DNA of 64,000 nt from Apoderus coryli. Its lineage: Eukaryota > Arthropoda > Insecta > Coleoptera > Attelabidae. The number at the start of each line of letters is the position of its first letter. The first letter of the stretch is position 1. A program made the position numbers and the translations under genes. The DNA lies in contig OU452203.1 in NCBI GenBank assembly GCA_911728435.2, forward strand, positions 20,542,293-20,606,292, written 5' to 3'. Below the pieces are notes generated by a model. The model worked only from the letters and a program-made list of their open reading frames with translations. It was not told the origin of the DNA and did no database searches. This document shows positions 11,580 through 24,134 of the stretch, one piece after another.

Positions 11580-12420
11580 ATGTAATCTAACGTAGGATCC
11601 TAAACCAGTATATTGTATTAAAAATATTTTAAAGAATAAACCCTGTACACAATGATAGAAGTTACTATTATATGACAGCACAAAACTAATGGAAATAGCA
11701 CAAAAACGTGACTCGGAGGCAAATGTAATAATTGTAAAGGCTTGCTTCTTCATGCTAAACTTCCTCTATAATTAATTTTGTAAGCAACATTATACCAACT
11801 GTAGGTGTAAAAACATACACCATTCCAAATCGACGAAATTACTGCCACTTACAAGTAATAATTTTTAATTATTAAATTTTGCATGACAAAAGACTATTTT
11901 AATAAAATGTTGCATACGAGGGTGGTTTTCTAGGTCTGCTAGAGATTAATTACCCTGGATCAAACTTCAATGTTAAAAACGGCCAAAACAAATAAGAAAA
12001 GTGAAATAAAATATGACCCATAAAGATAATAGATCCAAAGCTAGGGGAAAAAAATTTTTGACACGGTTACTGGCTTTGTATAAATATACCTTATATAGTT
12101 TCACTTTTATTACTCTTTCCCTTGACCGTCAGATGTGATCCTCGACCTTTATTTTTACGGGTCGCTAGGCAGACAACAATGTTTTACCTTTACTTATAAA
12201 TGTTGATGTTTTCCCATTCTTCTTTAGTTATTTTATATATATATATATATACATTACATTAAGTACAAGCTAGTCATGGTAATATGAGCACTGGTACTTC
12301 TTTTTCAACGTCAGGTTCTTGAAGAGGAAATACGGAGTTATCTATTAGCAGTGACGTAGATATCAGGCGTAAAGCCGCCTTGCAATCATTTGTAATATCA
12401 TCGATCATGATCAATAGTTT
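11580..12420. other. intronic non-coding stretch with (TA)n
   Basis: A TA microsatellite is at about 12,234-12,252. No gene or other repeat is recognised. Confidence 0.4.
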
Positions 12421-12424
12421 GTCA

Positions 12425-12668
12425 TTCTAGGATATACCATGGAAGAGACATCCTAGGTAGAGAACAGGGTGTTAGCGCAAAGCTTCGAGAGCTTGGATGG
12501 ATGCGATTGAATGAAAGAAGGGCTCTGCATTCATTGGTTCTATATAACAAAATTATCAATTTGAAACTTTCAGTTTATTTATATGAAAAAATAAAATTCC
12601 GTGGGCATTTAGATAACATAGATATTCGGCATAAAACGACAATATCCCCACCTCCTCATTCTACCGCA
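12425..12668 (+). mobile_element. LINE family A 3' coding fragment
   Basis: The frame near 12,501-12,660 reads MRLNERRALHSLVLYNKIIN, then YLYEKIKFRGHLDNIDIR and TISPPPHS, parallel to the C-terminus at 3,260-3,430 (RRQLLSAVLFHTIL, YLYNKIKFRSDVHNIKIR, LLSPPSHR). It is truncated on both sides and joins directly to a mariner piece at about 12,669. Confidence 0.75.
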
Positions 12669-14957
12669 AAGAGATTGAGACAACCTTATTAATATTGCAT
12701 AAACATTTGACTGTCAAAAAAATTTGTTCGCGTTGGTTCCCACACAATTTGTCAATCGCTCAAAAAAGGCTCGTGTCGATTGGTCGAAAGAAATGCTCAA
12801 AAAATACGATCGCGGTGCTTTAAAAAACGTCGTATAAACCCGAAAGTAAGCAGCAGTCGACTGTATGGGTGTTTCATGATAAGCCAAATCCAACAAAAGT
12901 TGTTCGCGCACGAAGCACTTCCAAGCAAACGGTCGCCTGTTTTTTCGGAAAAACTAGACATGTCGCAACCGTACCATTAGAACAACGCAGAACAATCAAT
13001 TCTGAGTGGTACACAACCATTTGTTTGCCAGTTGTCTTCGAAGAAACCAAAAAAACCAACCGCCGAAGACGGATCACTCTTCATCACGACAATGCGAGCT
13101 CTCACACATCGGCTCAAACAACTGCATTTTTAAGTACCCAAAACATCGATTTGATGACTCATCCGCCGTATAGTCCTGACTTGGCACCGAATAACTTCTT
13201 TTTAACACAACAAATCTGGAACTTGCCGTATCCCAAACACTATGTGGTGGGACGGTGAGTCTGAATGTGATCCTCAGGCTATTGTTAACTCCTTCGCTAC
13301 TTTCTTTCACAGCGTCTTTCTTGATTCATCTCAATACTGTGCGCCGAGTAGCTCTGTCAGTACCAATGCTTTCCACGTTGGTCAAATTGAATTATCTGAC
13401 ATATTCTCAGCATACAAACGCCTTAAGAACAAATTTACCTCGGGTTCTGATAATGTTCCTTCATCCTTTGTCAAAGATTGCATTTCCGTGTTGGCTACTC
13501 CTCTGAAGTCAATTTTCGACCTAATTCTTAAAACAAACACCCGGATCAATGGAAGGAATCTAAAATTGTCCCAATCTTTAAGTCTGACGACAGGTCTCAT
13601 ATAAATAACTATCGTCCTATTTCCTTATTATCTAACTTTTCTAAGCTGTTTGAATCTATCTTGTATGAACGGATTTACACGGAAGTTAGACGTTTGATTT
13701 CGGTCAACCAGCATGGCTTTATGTGTGGGAGATCTACGGTCACTAATCTGTCAATCATTTCTCACTGTATCTCTGAAACTCTGGACCGTGGAGGTCAACT
13801 TGATGTTGTGTACACCGACTTTGCAAAAGCTTTCGATACCCTGGACCACGGTGTCTTGCTGAGTAAGCTGCATGTGTTTGGATTTCAGTCGAACTTGATA
13901 GCTTTGTGTGACTCTTATTTAAAAAACCGTAAGCAATATTATGTATTTTACAACGGGTTTAAATCTAATATTTATTCTGCGACCTCAGGGGTTCCGCAGG
14001 GCTCTAATTTGGGTCCATTATTATTTAATCTATTTATCAATGACCTGGATTAATGTCTGTTGAACGCAGGTTGTTTTTTGCGGACGACCTGAAAATCTTT
14101 GCTTCCGTGGACACAATAACGGATTGCATTGGATTGCAGAGTGATTTATATTCTCGTCAAACATGGTGTGACCATAATAGATTGACTCTCAATATTCAAA
14201 AATGCAAATGCCTTAGTTTCACGCGAAGGGCTACGCTTTCTGTGCTCATTACTCTGTTTAAGACATATGTCAGATCGAAACTAGAGTACTCGTCTATTGT
14301 CTGGTATCCTCAGTATAATGCTCACAAGTTGGAGATCGAAAAAATACAACGCCGGTTTCTAAAGTATCTAGTTTTTAAAACAGATGGGGTTTATCCTGTT
14401 AGAGGAATCGATCATTGTTTGTTGCTGTCTCGTTTTAATATGCAGAGCTTGGAATATAGAAGAATTCAGCGTTCATTATTAATGCTATATAAATTATTGC
14501 GAGATAAGATAGACTGTTCTTCCTTGTTATCAAGTATAAATTTTTTAGTTCCTATATTGAATACTAGATCAAATGCGACATTTTATTTAGACAGAGCTAG
14601 ATGTGTTATTGAGATCGCCTGTACATATTATGTGCAATAATTTTGATTCGATTTCTGGTAGATGTGACATTTTTACAACGTCAGAATATAACCTTAAAAT
14701 GTTAGCTGCAGAAACATTTATAGTGTAAACATTTATAGTGTAAACGTGTGTATTGTAAGTTTCTTTGTGTATTTAATTAATTTAATAGTTTTGAAGATAC
14801 CTCAATCAGAGTGGCAAAAGTGCTTCGACAATTGGTTCAAACGCATGCAAAAGTGTATAGATCTTCACGGGGCATATTTTGAAAAACAACAAAGTGTTTT
14901 TCAATGATTAATATTTGTTTTTCTTCTCTAATCCCGAAATATAAAAGGCAACCCTCG
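12669..14957 (+). mobile_element. mariner (family of 27.6 kb copy) split by a LINE
   Basis: Left part 12,669-13,204: gagattgagacaacctta, then the linker and catalytic domain, with deletions that remove the GDESWIY aspartate (around 12,830) but keep HHDNASSHTSAQTTAF and YSPDLAPN. Right part 14,788-14,957: ATACCTCAATCAGAGTGGCA and the right terminal repeat, ending ccctcg next to TA. Between them is a LINE fragment (13,205-14,787). About 100 bases of mariner coding sequence are missing at the junction, so it was not a clean insertion or was followed by deletion. The 5' end is also lost. Confidence 0.8.
13205..14787 (+). mobile_element. LINE family B (Jockey-like) inside the mariner
   Basis: ORF2 pieces: NKFTSGSDNVPSSFVKDC (13,425-13,480), [20 protein letters not shown] (about 13,603-13,662), then from 13,661 [34 protein letters not shown] (motif A), [20 protein letters not shown] (motif B), a stop at 14,051, and from 14,053 LFFADDLKIF (motif C, FADD). 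About 90 residues are missing after CLSFTRRA, where the reading jumps to LFKTYVRSKLEYSSIVWYPQ. The C-terminus is IQRRFLKYLVFKTDGVYP. It is related to, but clearly diverged from, the copy at 35.2 kb. The element is dead. Confidence 0.8.
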
Positions 14958-16520
14958 TACTTATTTGTGGAGAACTTCAAGGGCTATACGATAGGGAAAC
15001 ACAAGGTGACAGTGTATCAGATTTTGCGATATTTTAACTTCCTTGAATTCAGTCTTCCAATGTTCTCATTTTTCGAACAAACAAAACGACTTTTCAAAGC
15101 TATGTTACGATTTGTGTGTTAATTACGTTTTCTACATAACGTGGGAGATTCCTTATATTATTAACACAATTTTAACTATACCTTATCATCTGTTATTCTT
15201 CTCTATCATTCTTGCCTTTTATTATGCTGAATATATTATTATAGTTTTTTTTTTTACTTTTGTTTTTGTAGGTATACTTAATGCTGACTGACTTTATCTG
15301 CTATGCAACAGGATGTTTAAAAAGCACATTAACAAAATATGCTAAACAGCAAATAGCAGAGAGAGAGACTGTTCTGCGTTTTAGAAAATCGTATGAAATT
15401 AATTGTTAATTCTGTGCTATCAGATGTATGTTGTAGGTAAAGATAAAAACCAGAATATTATTCAATTATTAATGGGAAATGAAATTGTTGGTTTGTTGTT
15501 TTGTAAAGAAAAATTTAATTCGCCTCTATTATTCCACTGCGCTTTATACGACTTAAATAGAGAAACAATACAAGTGTTGTGTAATAAGATCATAGACATA
15601 GACACATAGATAGCGGTACTATACCAATTTTTTTCAGATTCACAATAATTAGTTAGTTTTGTTGTATAATATAGATACGGAATCAAATGTTTTGAATATC
15701 GTTATCTTGAAATATATGTAAATAAATTTGGAATTAATGAGTTAGACATAATCTAATAAGCTTCTAGTCTATAAATCTCAAACATATTATTATTTATTCA
15801 ATAATGACGCAGAGGTATTATCCAATACTCCTACGGGGAAATTCATAACCCACTTATTATGCTGGCAACATAAAATTATGGAGTCATATCACATTATTAT
15901 TAATATTTGTAAATACCTTTTAGTACAAAAATCATTGCACAATAAACTGAACGTTTTAAAACACAATTTTCGTCAAGTTATTTTAATAACACACAATTGT
16001 ATAAGTCCAATTAGATAGATATTACACACGCCGCTCAGATAACCAAATGGCATTCCTGAATATCAACTGCTCATCCTCTGATAAAGATGGTCGCACTGAT
16101 TTCGGTAAGTCTTTTACAAGACCATAAGTAGATAGAGTATAATAGACTCTGAAATATGTCGATCAGGATGCGGTTCATTGAACAGAGCACAAACCTGATC
16201 ATAAGATCTTTTTCGATCGCCGTATAACCGACCATCAATAGGATTGTAATCCGATCAGCCTCGCTAAGGTGGTTTGCCATCTTAAGAAAGTTCCAAAAGC
16301 ACAGAGGCCTGATTTATTTGTGAAGAGATGTAATTTAGAATCAAGAAAGTAGTTGTAAATCAAAAAAACCAGGTAAAAACACAGTAGAAGTGAACAAGAT
16401 TAGCATAATGTGGTTGAACCACAACAAGGTATAGTCCAATTCCAGGTCGAATGGATCAGACGCATCAGCGCATTTTTTTAATGTCGAAACGTCTGATTTC
16501 TTTCGTATATTTTCTTTTTT
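14958..16520. other. intronic non-coding stretch
   Basis: Several short frames (for example 15,043-15,291 and 15,403-15,609) show no family resemblance and have AT-driven composition. Nothing is supported as a gene. Confidence 0.4.
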
Positions 16521-16522
16521 AG

Positions 16523-16620
16523 ATCTTGATTAGGTCCTGTATGATAGGGTCCTACACCAAACCAAGGCCCCAAAAAATTGTAATAATGATGGGGGATATT
16601 TACGCAGGACAATATTGATC
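16523..16620 (-). repeat. dispersed satellite, partial monomer
   Basis: TTGATTAGGTCCTGTATGAT, then CCAAACCAAGGCCCCAAAAA and ATATTTACGCAGGACAAT are the reverse complement of the landmarks in the 47.5 kb array. About 100 bases of one unit are preserved. Confidence 0.7.
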
Positions 16621-16624
16621 GGCC

Positions 16625-17340
16625 ACTCTCTAAGAATTTCAATCCTGGAATCAAAATCAAATTATGACCTCCAAAGTATACAGTTACGTTAAAATTATTT
16701 GTAAAACTCGCAAAAATATTTAAGAAAATTATGATGAAATTGACCTCCAAACTGTTATGTTTGTTGAATCTCATAAATTTCTTTAATAGCTTCCTTATTT
16801 AGATTTTAGCTGTAAAATTTGGACTGGTTTTAAATATTGTACATAAAACGAATATAAATAATATTTTGTGTTTTATTTATCATTAATTTTTCCTTTGAAT
16901 AATTAAGATTTAGACACTATTTTAAAACTAAAATAGTTTAAATTACACTGGCATATATAGAATTAAAAGAAAACTGCAAGGTAATAATTCAAAAAGGACA
17001 CATAGATTTGAAAGCCCAGAAGGGTCATTTAAAGTAGGGTTTTTCTTTTAAATAAGTTGTGCGTGACCGGCAGAGATCCAGAACCATAAAAGGTTAGTAA
17101 ATTTTACATTGTTTTAATACAGATTAATAAAGTTGATATTTTTGTTTGTTCTTCTTTAATAAAAACGGCTCGAACCTGTAACAATTTGAATAGCATATAG
17201 AGGTTCACTTAGATTGAGCTATAAAATTGGTATTCTTTCTGAATGTAAACAACACCCGCTAATTCAAAATGGTTACAAATTGACGCAGTCAGTGGGATTA
17301 AATAATCTGTAAGTTTGTCATTGGCGGGTTGTATTTTGTT
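16625..17340. other. intronic non-coding stretch
   Basis: Nothing recognised. Confidence 0.35.
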
Positions 17341-17660
17341 ACAATTGAATGAATTGGGCTTCGAATTGCTTAGTCACCCACCGTATTCTCCAGATTTAGC
17401 GACTTTTTCCTGTTTTCAGATCTCAAGGTAATGTTATTTCTGTTCTAGTAGTGCTTTACTCTTCTAAGGCGTTCGATATACTAAATCACGAAACTCTCGT
17501 TTTCTGGAGTTGATGAGAGTACCTTGCTCTAGTTGGAGTCAAGTGATACGTTACAAATAAGTAGTAGTTAGCGTGTTAAGTTGGGAAATGCTTTCTCTGG
17601 TTTCAGATGTAGGGCTCTATATTAAGCCCACTTATTTACAGCATAACTGTTGTTATTATT
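17341..17660 (+). mobile_element. small mariner/LINE patchwork
   Basis: 17,342-17,415 reads QLNELGFELLSHPPYSPDLA, the third-aspartate region of a mariner/Tc1 transposase. From about 17,430 the reading changes to VISVLVVLYSSKAFDILNHE, the motif A region of a LINE reverse transcriptase. A degraded RCRALY-like motif B follows, at about 17,605. Both are tiny dead remnants. Confidence 0.55.
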
Positions 17661-17664
17661 GTTG

Positions 17665-19125
17665 TATTAAATTATTATTATTATTATTATTAAATTAGCT
17701 TCGACAAATAAAAAGGTAACATTATTCTTGTAATAATTAAGTGACAAAAAATCGATTTGAAAAATAATTATATCGATTTAGCTGATATCTATAATGACTG
17801 AGCTACTATTTACAATAATTTACTATGCTCTAACGATTCCAGAATCAGATAAATGTAATGTAACAACAAATAATAGCGTATAAAAGAGATTTTTCTTTAT
17901 CCTTCATACAATTATTTATGTATTAAATAATCCAACTAGGTTTGTACCCACTATTAGGTACAATTGCTGACAATCTAAGAGACTGCATTTAACTTAATTG
18001 GATTGTTATAAAAATCTAACAAACATTATATTATTTTATGTTGTATTTCAAACGGAATTAAATGGTATTTGGCATTTATAATTATTAAAAGGGAATGGTT
18101 TATTACTCTAGATCATGGCACTTTTTTTTTTGCTTTCTTTTTATTTTACCGGGATAGTTTTACAAACGGAAATGGAAGCAAAATCAAACTTGAACCGTAG
18201 AAGATGAAAACAGTATTCGGTATTGAGAATACTGATGTCATCTTGAACTTTTTACTAGCTTTAGCTAAGGAAAAGAAAACTTGATGACAGATATCTGTTA
18301 AGCAATCAAGGAATTAATAATAATAATAATAAAAATAATAATAATAATAGCATGAAGAAACATGACGATAGAATTATTCACAAGGAATAGCAGAAATTAA
18401 AAACAAGATATTTCTTTGACTCATATCAAAATCAATGCATTTTACTTTAATTCAATTATTTCTTTTTTTCCGTGTGGATTCGTATATCGCGATTTTAATC
18501 ATCTCAACCCTGATTGCTCCCATTCCGCTCCTAAAAAAAAATCCTATATCCCAAACTATACAAGTGGTTTTATAATTATCCTTTCAAAATTAACTATTTC
18601 TTATCCTTGAAACTTCTAGTCACATTATAGTTGCAATTACTATAATATAACTCGTATAAATATATTAAACTGTGCTATTTATTGTTTTTATATTAAACAC
18701 AGAATAAATAATAATAAATACGACCGAACAAGAGAAAAAAAACTAGTAAAATAAATATATTTCAAACTAAAGTACCATATTATAACCAGCATGTTGTACA
18801 CAGTACCTATCGCATCTAGTCGTTAAACTAAATCTAAGAGTGACGTTCTATTACCCGCTGGCATCCTCATTACGATTTCTCAAGATAACAATAACTGCCC
18901 AGGCACTCTCTACGCTTTTTTCACAATGAATGGCAACTTTAAAACCATTTTATTCCACGATTAATTTAACGAAAATAAAAAAATCCAGTAATAATAAAAT
19001 GAGAAGAAGTACTATGAGATATTGGGTATGGCGAAACTTCTGCAACCCATAAACATAACCGATTCTCTTTCTCCTCGACTTTGACTTGGCTTGCTAAACT
19101 CCTACAAAAAGTTACGAAGGAAGAA
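17665..19125. other. intronic stretch with microsatellites
   Basis: ATT-rich runs at 17,673-17,692 and AAT runs at 18,317-18,350. No gene or element was recognised in the rest. Confidence 0.4.
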
Positions 19126-19136
19126 TTGTACTATAC

Positions 19137-19450
19137 AGGATGTTTAAAGAAGAAAATTCCCATAAACATGGCTCCGAAAATGTATTTTTTAGATTTTGTA
19201 AAATATTCCTCAATAATGTTCAATACATTCTCTTCTAGCTCTATAGTTCGTATTGTCCTTGGTCTGCCTGGTTTGATTCAGTTTTCCTATCTCACGCAGG
19301 CGTCGGTGAATAAAAACATCCAGGGGTAGTACGACCAGGAAATCGTTGAAGATACAATCGCCCAACTTCTAATTAATTTCCATCAGAAAGTCCATAAAAT
19401 GAGGTGCATGTCGGCCATCTCGGCATTTGTATAATTCATGATAAATGATT
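19137..19450 (-). mobile_element. Tc1/DUF4817-type transposon fragment
   Basis: The minus strand near 19,185-19,265 reads GRPRTIRTIELEENVLNIIE, the linker after the N-terminal helix-turn-helix in DUF4817-type transposases. 19,137-19,190 resembles the terminal block acagggtg...ataaacat...cgaaaatg seen elsewhere in the window. The catalytic domain is absent. Confidence 0.6.
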
Positions 19451-19675
19451 TCAAAAAATTTTACACGGGCAAAATGATTTATGACGAGACATTCAAAGGA
19501 CATCCCTTTTATTATAATATTTTGTTTTTATTTTTTTATGTGCATTAAATTGTTTTTTATTTTTATTTCGGAAACTAAACAAGATATGACGAAATTAACA
19601 CATAACTGCAAAAGCTATTCCAAATATTTCTAAAAATCCATAATTGTACAAAAACTTGGAGAAGACCCCTTAGAT

Positions 19676-19800
19676 CAGTGGTTGCCAACCCGTCGATCGC
19701 GAGCCCCTGGTAGCTCGCGAAGAGAATTGTGGTAGCTCGCGAAGAAATTTCTGGTGCGTAGCTCCCAACATATCTATCTAAATGCCAAACGACATGCGGA
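19676..19800 (+). mobile_element. hAT element terminus
   Basis: cagtggttgccaacccgtcg, then atcgcgagc and two tagctcgcgaag units, follow the common hAT pattern of CAGTGGTTCCCAACC with subterminal GATCGCGAGC repeats. No opposite end or transposase is seen, so this is an end fragment or a short MITE. Confidence 0.6.
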
Positions 19801-19804
19801 GGAT

Positions 19805-20100
19805 TCCTCATTAAGGATAGTTTCTTAGGTCTTGATTAGGTCCTGTATCATAGCGTCCTATACCAAACCAAGGCCTCAAAAAATCGAAATCTGGTTCCCT
19901 AATAATGGGGTCGTGATATTTACGCAGGACAATGATATTATGAAGGTTTATTTGCATGCCAAAGGACATGCTGGAAAACGGTCATTAAGGATAGTTTCTT
20001 AGGTCTTGATTAGGTCCTGTATGATAGCGTCCTATACCAAACCAATGCCCCAAAAAATTGAAATCTGGTTCCTTAATAATGGGGTCGTGATATTTACGCA
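19805..20100 (-). repeat. dispersed satellite, about 1.7 monomers
   Basis: Two units in reverse orientation. GATTAGGTCCTGTAT recurs at 19,834 and 20,008, a 174 bp period. This version has an extra tcttgattag segment compared with the 161 bp form at 47.5 kb. The array ends abruptly at 20,100, where the RTE element begins. Confidence 0.85.
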
Positions 20101-21223
20101 CTTACAAGAACCAAGGCAGACGAGACAAATATATGACGCTGCAAAATACCATAAGAAGAGCAGTAAGAGCGGCAAAAAATAGATGGCTGAAGGAACAGTG
20201 CGCAGAAATGGAACACTTGCAAGAACAGCACGATGAGTATAACCTGCACAAGAAAATTAAAAAGAAACAGCTGGAATGTACAGGAAACGGACTTTCTCTA
20301 ATATACAAAATAAACAAGGACAAATGGCACAAGATACCGCACAGAGAAAAGCTATTTGGGAACAATATATTAGTAATCTTTTTGCAGATGATAGACCTCA
20401 GTTAGAAGATAATCAGGAAGATGACCTGTCTGGACCGTCAATTACAATAGAAGAGATTACTAGGGCAATAAAAAGCTCGAAAGATAAGAAAACGATTGGA
20501 CCAGATTTAGTGCCTGTTGAACTGCTCAAATTACTAGACAACGAAAGTATTAAGAGGCTACAAAGACTTTTCAACCAAATTTACAACACAGGAAAATTCC
20601 CAACCAAATGGCTTACATCTCTTTTTATTCCACTCCCAAAGAAGAGCAACGCAACAAGATGTGAAGATCACAGATTGATCAGCTTGATGAGCCACACTCT
20701 GAAAGTGTTTCTGAAGGTCATTCACCACAGAATTTCCACAAAATGCGAAAGCGCTGTTGGATCCTCTCAATTCGGATTTAGAAGAGGTCTCGGTACAAGA
20801 GAGGCACTGGTCGCAACCCAAGTGCTGGTTCAGAACTGTTATGATCAGAGAAAAGATGTAGCGATGTGTTTCATAGATTAAGAAAAAGCATTTGATAGAG
20901 TGCAACATCACAAACTCGTTCAAATGCTGAGGCGAATTGACATAGATCAAAAGGACATACGCTGTATTGAAAGCTTGTACTGGAACCAATCAGCGGCAGT
21001 TAGATCTGACAGCGAAGTTACGAAAGCACAGAAAATCCTTAGAGGTGTAAGACAGGGATGTGTCCTCTCCCCACTTCTGTTTAACATTTACTCTGAAAAT
21101 ATCTTCCAGGAAGCTCTCGAAGGACAACAATTGGGCATCAAAGTAAATGGCACATGGATCAACAATATACGGTATGCAGACGACACAGTCCTGATAGCAG
21201 ACAATATGAATGACCTCCAAATC
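20101..21223 (+). mobile_element. RTE-clade LINE, 5'-truncated and dead
   Basis: The reading starts with RRAVRAAKNRWLKEQCAEME (from 20,150), shifts frame at about 20,270 to RKAIWEQYISNLFADDRPQL, then TIGPDLVPVELLKLLDNESI, QFGFRRGLGTREALVATQVL and VAMCFID-stop-EKAFDRVQHHKL (the TAA at 20,879 interrupts motif A). It continues with LRGVRQGCVLSPLLFNIYSE (motif B) and IRYADDTVLIADNMNDL (motif C, YADD). This arrangement is typical of RTE/BovB LINEs. The sequence stops just after the RT palm, at the junction with an unrelated transposase fragment. Confidence 0.85.
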
Positions 21224-21600
21224 GATCAACACGTAATACACGCCATTAAAACATTTTATCGCAAAAATATGCTTCAAAAAGTCACTAAGGAGTATAAATT
21301 TAAAGCATGTTGTATTGTCTTTGGATAATGCTTGTAAAAATGTGAGCACTGACTTGATAAAAAAATCCTAGAATAAGGTTTGTCCTCCAGAAAATATTAC
21401 GGAATATTTATCTAACACTGATGAGGAAGACGATATTCCATTAGCGAAACTAGTGACGAAGAATGTGTTGGTGTTGGTGAAATACGGATAAGCTGTGTTA
21501 GCATTTGACAAAGGCTCAAAACAATCCGGTAATCCGAATACCCCCAAGCAACAGGGTGTTATGATTAAGTAGGTTGCACTTAATCTTATTCGGAATCTAA
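21224..21600 (+). mobile_element. pogo/jerky-like transposase C-terminal fragment
   Basis: IDQHVIHAIKTFYRKNMLQK reads as the region after the third catalytic aspartate of pogo/Tigger-jerky transposases (compare the general pattern PLDQGVI...K..YR...L). In other frames follow DNACKNVSTDLIKKS and ENITEYLSNTDEEDDIPLAK. The joint with the RTE sequence is seamless, at about 21,224. It is dead, with frameshifts. Confidence 0.6.
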
Positions 21601-23228
21601 AGATACTTTTATAATCCCAATTATATAGTTAAAGGGACTGTATTTATGAAACAAGTTAAAATTTAAAAGACGAAGAAAAAATTACTTTATCTACATAGTT
21701 TTAACTCTCCATGTATATTTATTATTATTATTATATCTGTCTAAATACTGCTGTAAACTACGGAGCTTTTCACATGATTACATATTTTAATATAATGTCC
21801 AACGCAATATTACATTCCCAGTAATACAGAGTTGTTCAAAAACACGTAAAATTATAGTTTACTAAAAAAAAGTTCCATTTTCGTCTCTAACTTTTGAACG
21901 AACTTCAATAATTTAACGGGGACACTCTGTATAAAGAGTATGAGAATTACTTCCGACTACACTACTACTTTGACCTTGCCAGTCATTGACATTGAAACAG
22001 GGGCTCCTCACAGGCGAACGTCACGTTATGTTCCAATTATCGTGTCGAACTCATACTTTAACTGAAGTTAGTTTAAGTTTGTCGAACGTGTTTCGAAAGA
22101 AAACACTCAAAAATCATCAGACATACATTTTCATTCAATAACTGCAATTTGTTAATTTTGCTGTCATACGAAAGATCCTACAGTGTTAACAATGTATTTT
22201 TTAATTTTGGCTGTCTTAATTTATATAAGAATGTAACTTCAAAGTGCTCCTGCAACACAAAAACAATATTATGCAGGAGATTTCAGCAGAATAGTCGCGT
22301 ATTAGTCTAATACGCGTATAGTATTTTTAGAAAATGTGGGTTAATTTATTTTTGATTTCGTTCTAAAAGTATATGCCGGTAATTTGAATATTTCCTTAGT
22401 ATATAGGGTAGAACGAATTAGAAAAGTGCAGCTTTATATATTTTTATTACTGTCTATAATTTAAGATAGTCATAGCAATGTTAGACACCTGCTTCTCTAA
22501 GAGGTCGGGTATAAAATACTATATCATGTTAAAATATGGGTATATTCATACAATATAAACTACCCTCCATGTAAACTAAAACCTGTTCTGATATTTTACC
22601 AGCTGCACGAGAGAATTCAACTCTAAGACTAATAAATAATATTAAAATTTTAAAAATTCAAAATTAAATTACACCTATAAAATATATATGCTTTAAATCC
22701 ATGATTCTAGACAAAAACGTGATCACATTTGTCTATACCTTACAGAGCCCTATGAAAGTCCTCTATGAGCTTTATTCGCCTGGGGTTTTTCGGTCATGCT
22801 TAGTTTTGAAATCCATGAATGTACCCACAATAACTCTCGTGGTTTGCTTGGTTTTTCCTGAAGTTGAACAAGAACTTTAAGGTACTATAATGTTCCATGT
22901 TCGCTCAATAACAAATTACACCACACTTAGTTAAAAAGCTGCTATTAGAGATTAAAAAAGGAAATTTTAATTTATTTTGTGTATTATGTATGTGTCTATG
23001 TCTTTTACAAACAAGGTTAATAATAATTTAACTATTGCATGTAAATTATCCTTGATGTGCAGTCTACCGTGTCCCTTATCAGAAGTTGATGTAAATACAC
23101 GCATTTCCTTAGCTTTAATTATCACAAAAGGATAAGAATTGTTATTATTTCAACACATTGCAACAGTTTACAAAAATTATAAAAGATAACCATCGTCAAA
23201 GCATATATTATCAAAAAGGCCATAGGAT
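21601..23228. other. intronic non-coding stretch
   Basis: A possible short inverted pair (acagagttgttcaaaaacac near 21,827 and ggacactctgta near 21,921) may be a decayed MITE. Nothing else was found. Confidence 0.35.
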
Positions 23229-23375
23229 GACACATAGATGGCGTAACTAGAATTTTTTCCATATGATTTTTATTTAGTACTAACCTTCAGAAGCAACGTT
23301 TGTTATTGAAAAAAGTGAATTTGGAGTTTTGATAAAGCATTGCTTTTTGATGAAAAAAATACAGTCGAAACCAAT
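23229..23375 (+). mobile_element. mariner 5' end, internally deleted
   Basis: agaattttttccatatgatt and the following bases match 4,998-5,190. A gap relative to that copy removes about 60 bases before aagcaacgtttgttattgaa. The sequence stops after the first codons of the transposase region. Confidence 0.65.
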
Positions 23376-24134
23376 CAAATTTTGAATTATAAAATCTCGT
23401 TTTTCTTACTTATCTGACAGACTTCTTGAATGACCTGGTAGGTATTATTCTCCGATGATGATGATGAGAGAGACATAGTAATCGGGAAAATATACCGGAT
23501 TTGTATTACAACTTTAATATTAATGTTTAGCAATCATTTTTGTACCAAATTGATACAGTATTCTTATAAAAAAAAACTGGTTCAAAACGAAATATGTTAT
23601 TACGATTATTGTTATTGTGCATTTCACCTTCAACAACAGAAAGAAAAGATTTAATGACTTCTTCATCATCATCTTGAAATGGTTACAATACTCTCTATAT
23701 ATGTACCTACTCTCTCATATATTTATATATATATATATATATATATATTTCTGACATCCGCATAATGATAATCATGAAAAGAAAACCAAAATGAAAAAGA
23801 GGAAATATACGAAGAAACATAATATAGAACAAAAGAATAATATAAAAAACGAAAACAAACTGTTCAATTAGTTTACCTAATTGGGTATTTTGACCACGTA
23901 TATCAGAAATAAGTATTGTGGAACGTGACATCATTACACTTACTGTTTGTATAAATATAGTACATCAGTATTTGACTCTCTTTATTTTCTGTCAACTTTA
24001 TTTATAATAAACCACCGCTTAAGGGTCGTACAGCATTCGGATCTGCAATATTCCATTTGAAAAGCAGCAGCTTACCTTTGACAATAGTGTATTATGTACT
24101 TAGTAGGAAAATGAACACTTTGCTGCGGACGACT
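23376..24134. other. intronic stretch with (TA)n
   Basis: A TA microsatellite lies at 23,723-23,748. No gene. Confidence 0.4.

Noticed and set aside
15043..15609. Hydrophobic short frames at 15 kb
   Set aside because: AT-driven Phe/Ile/Tyr composition, no conserved pattern.
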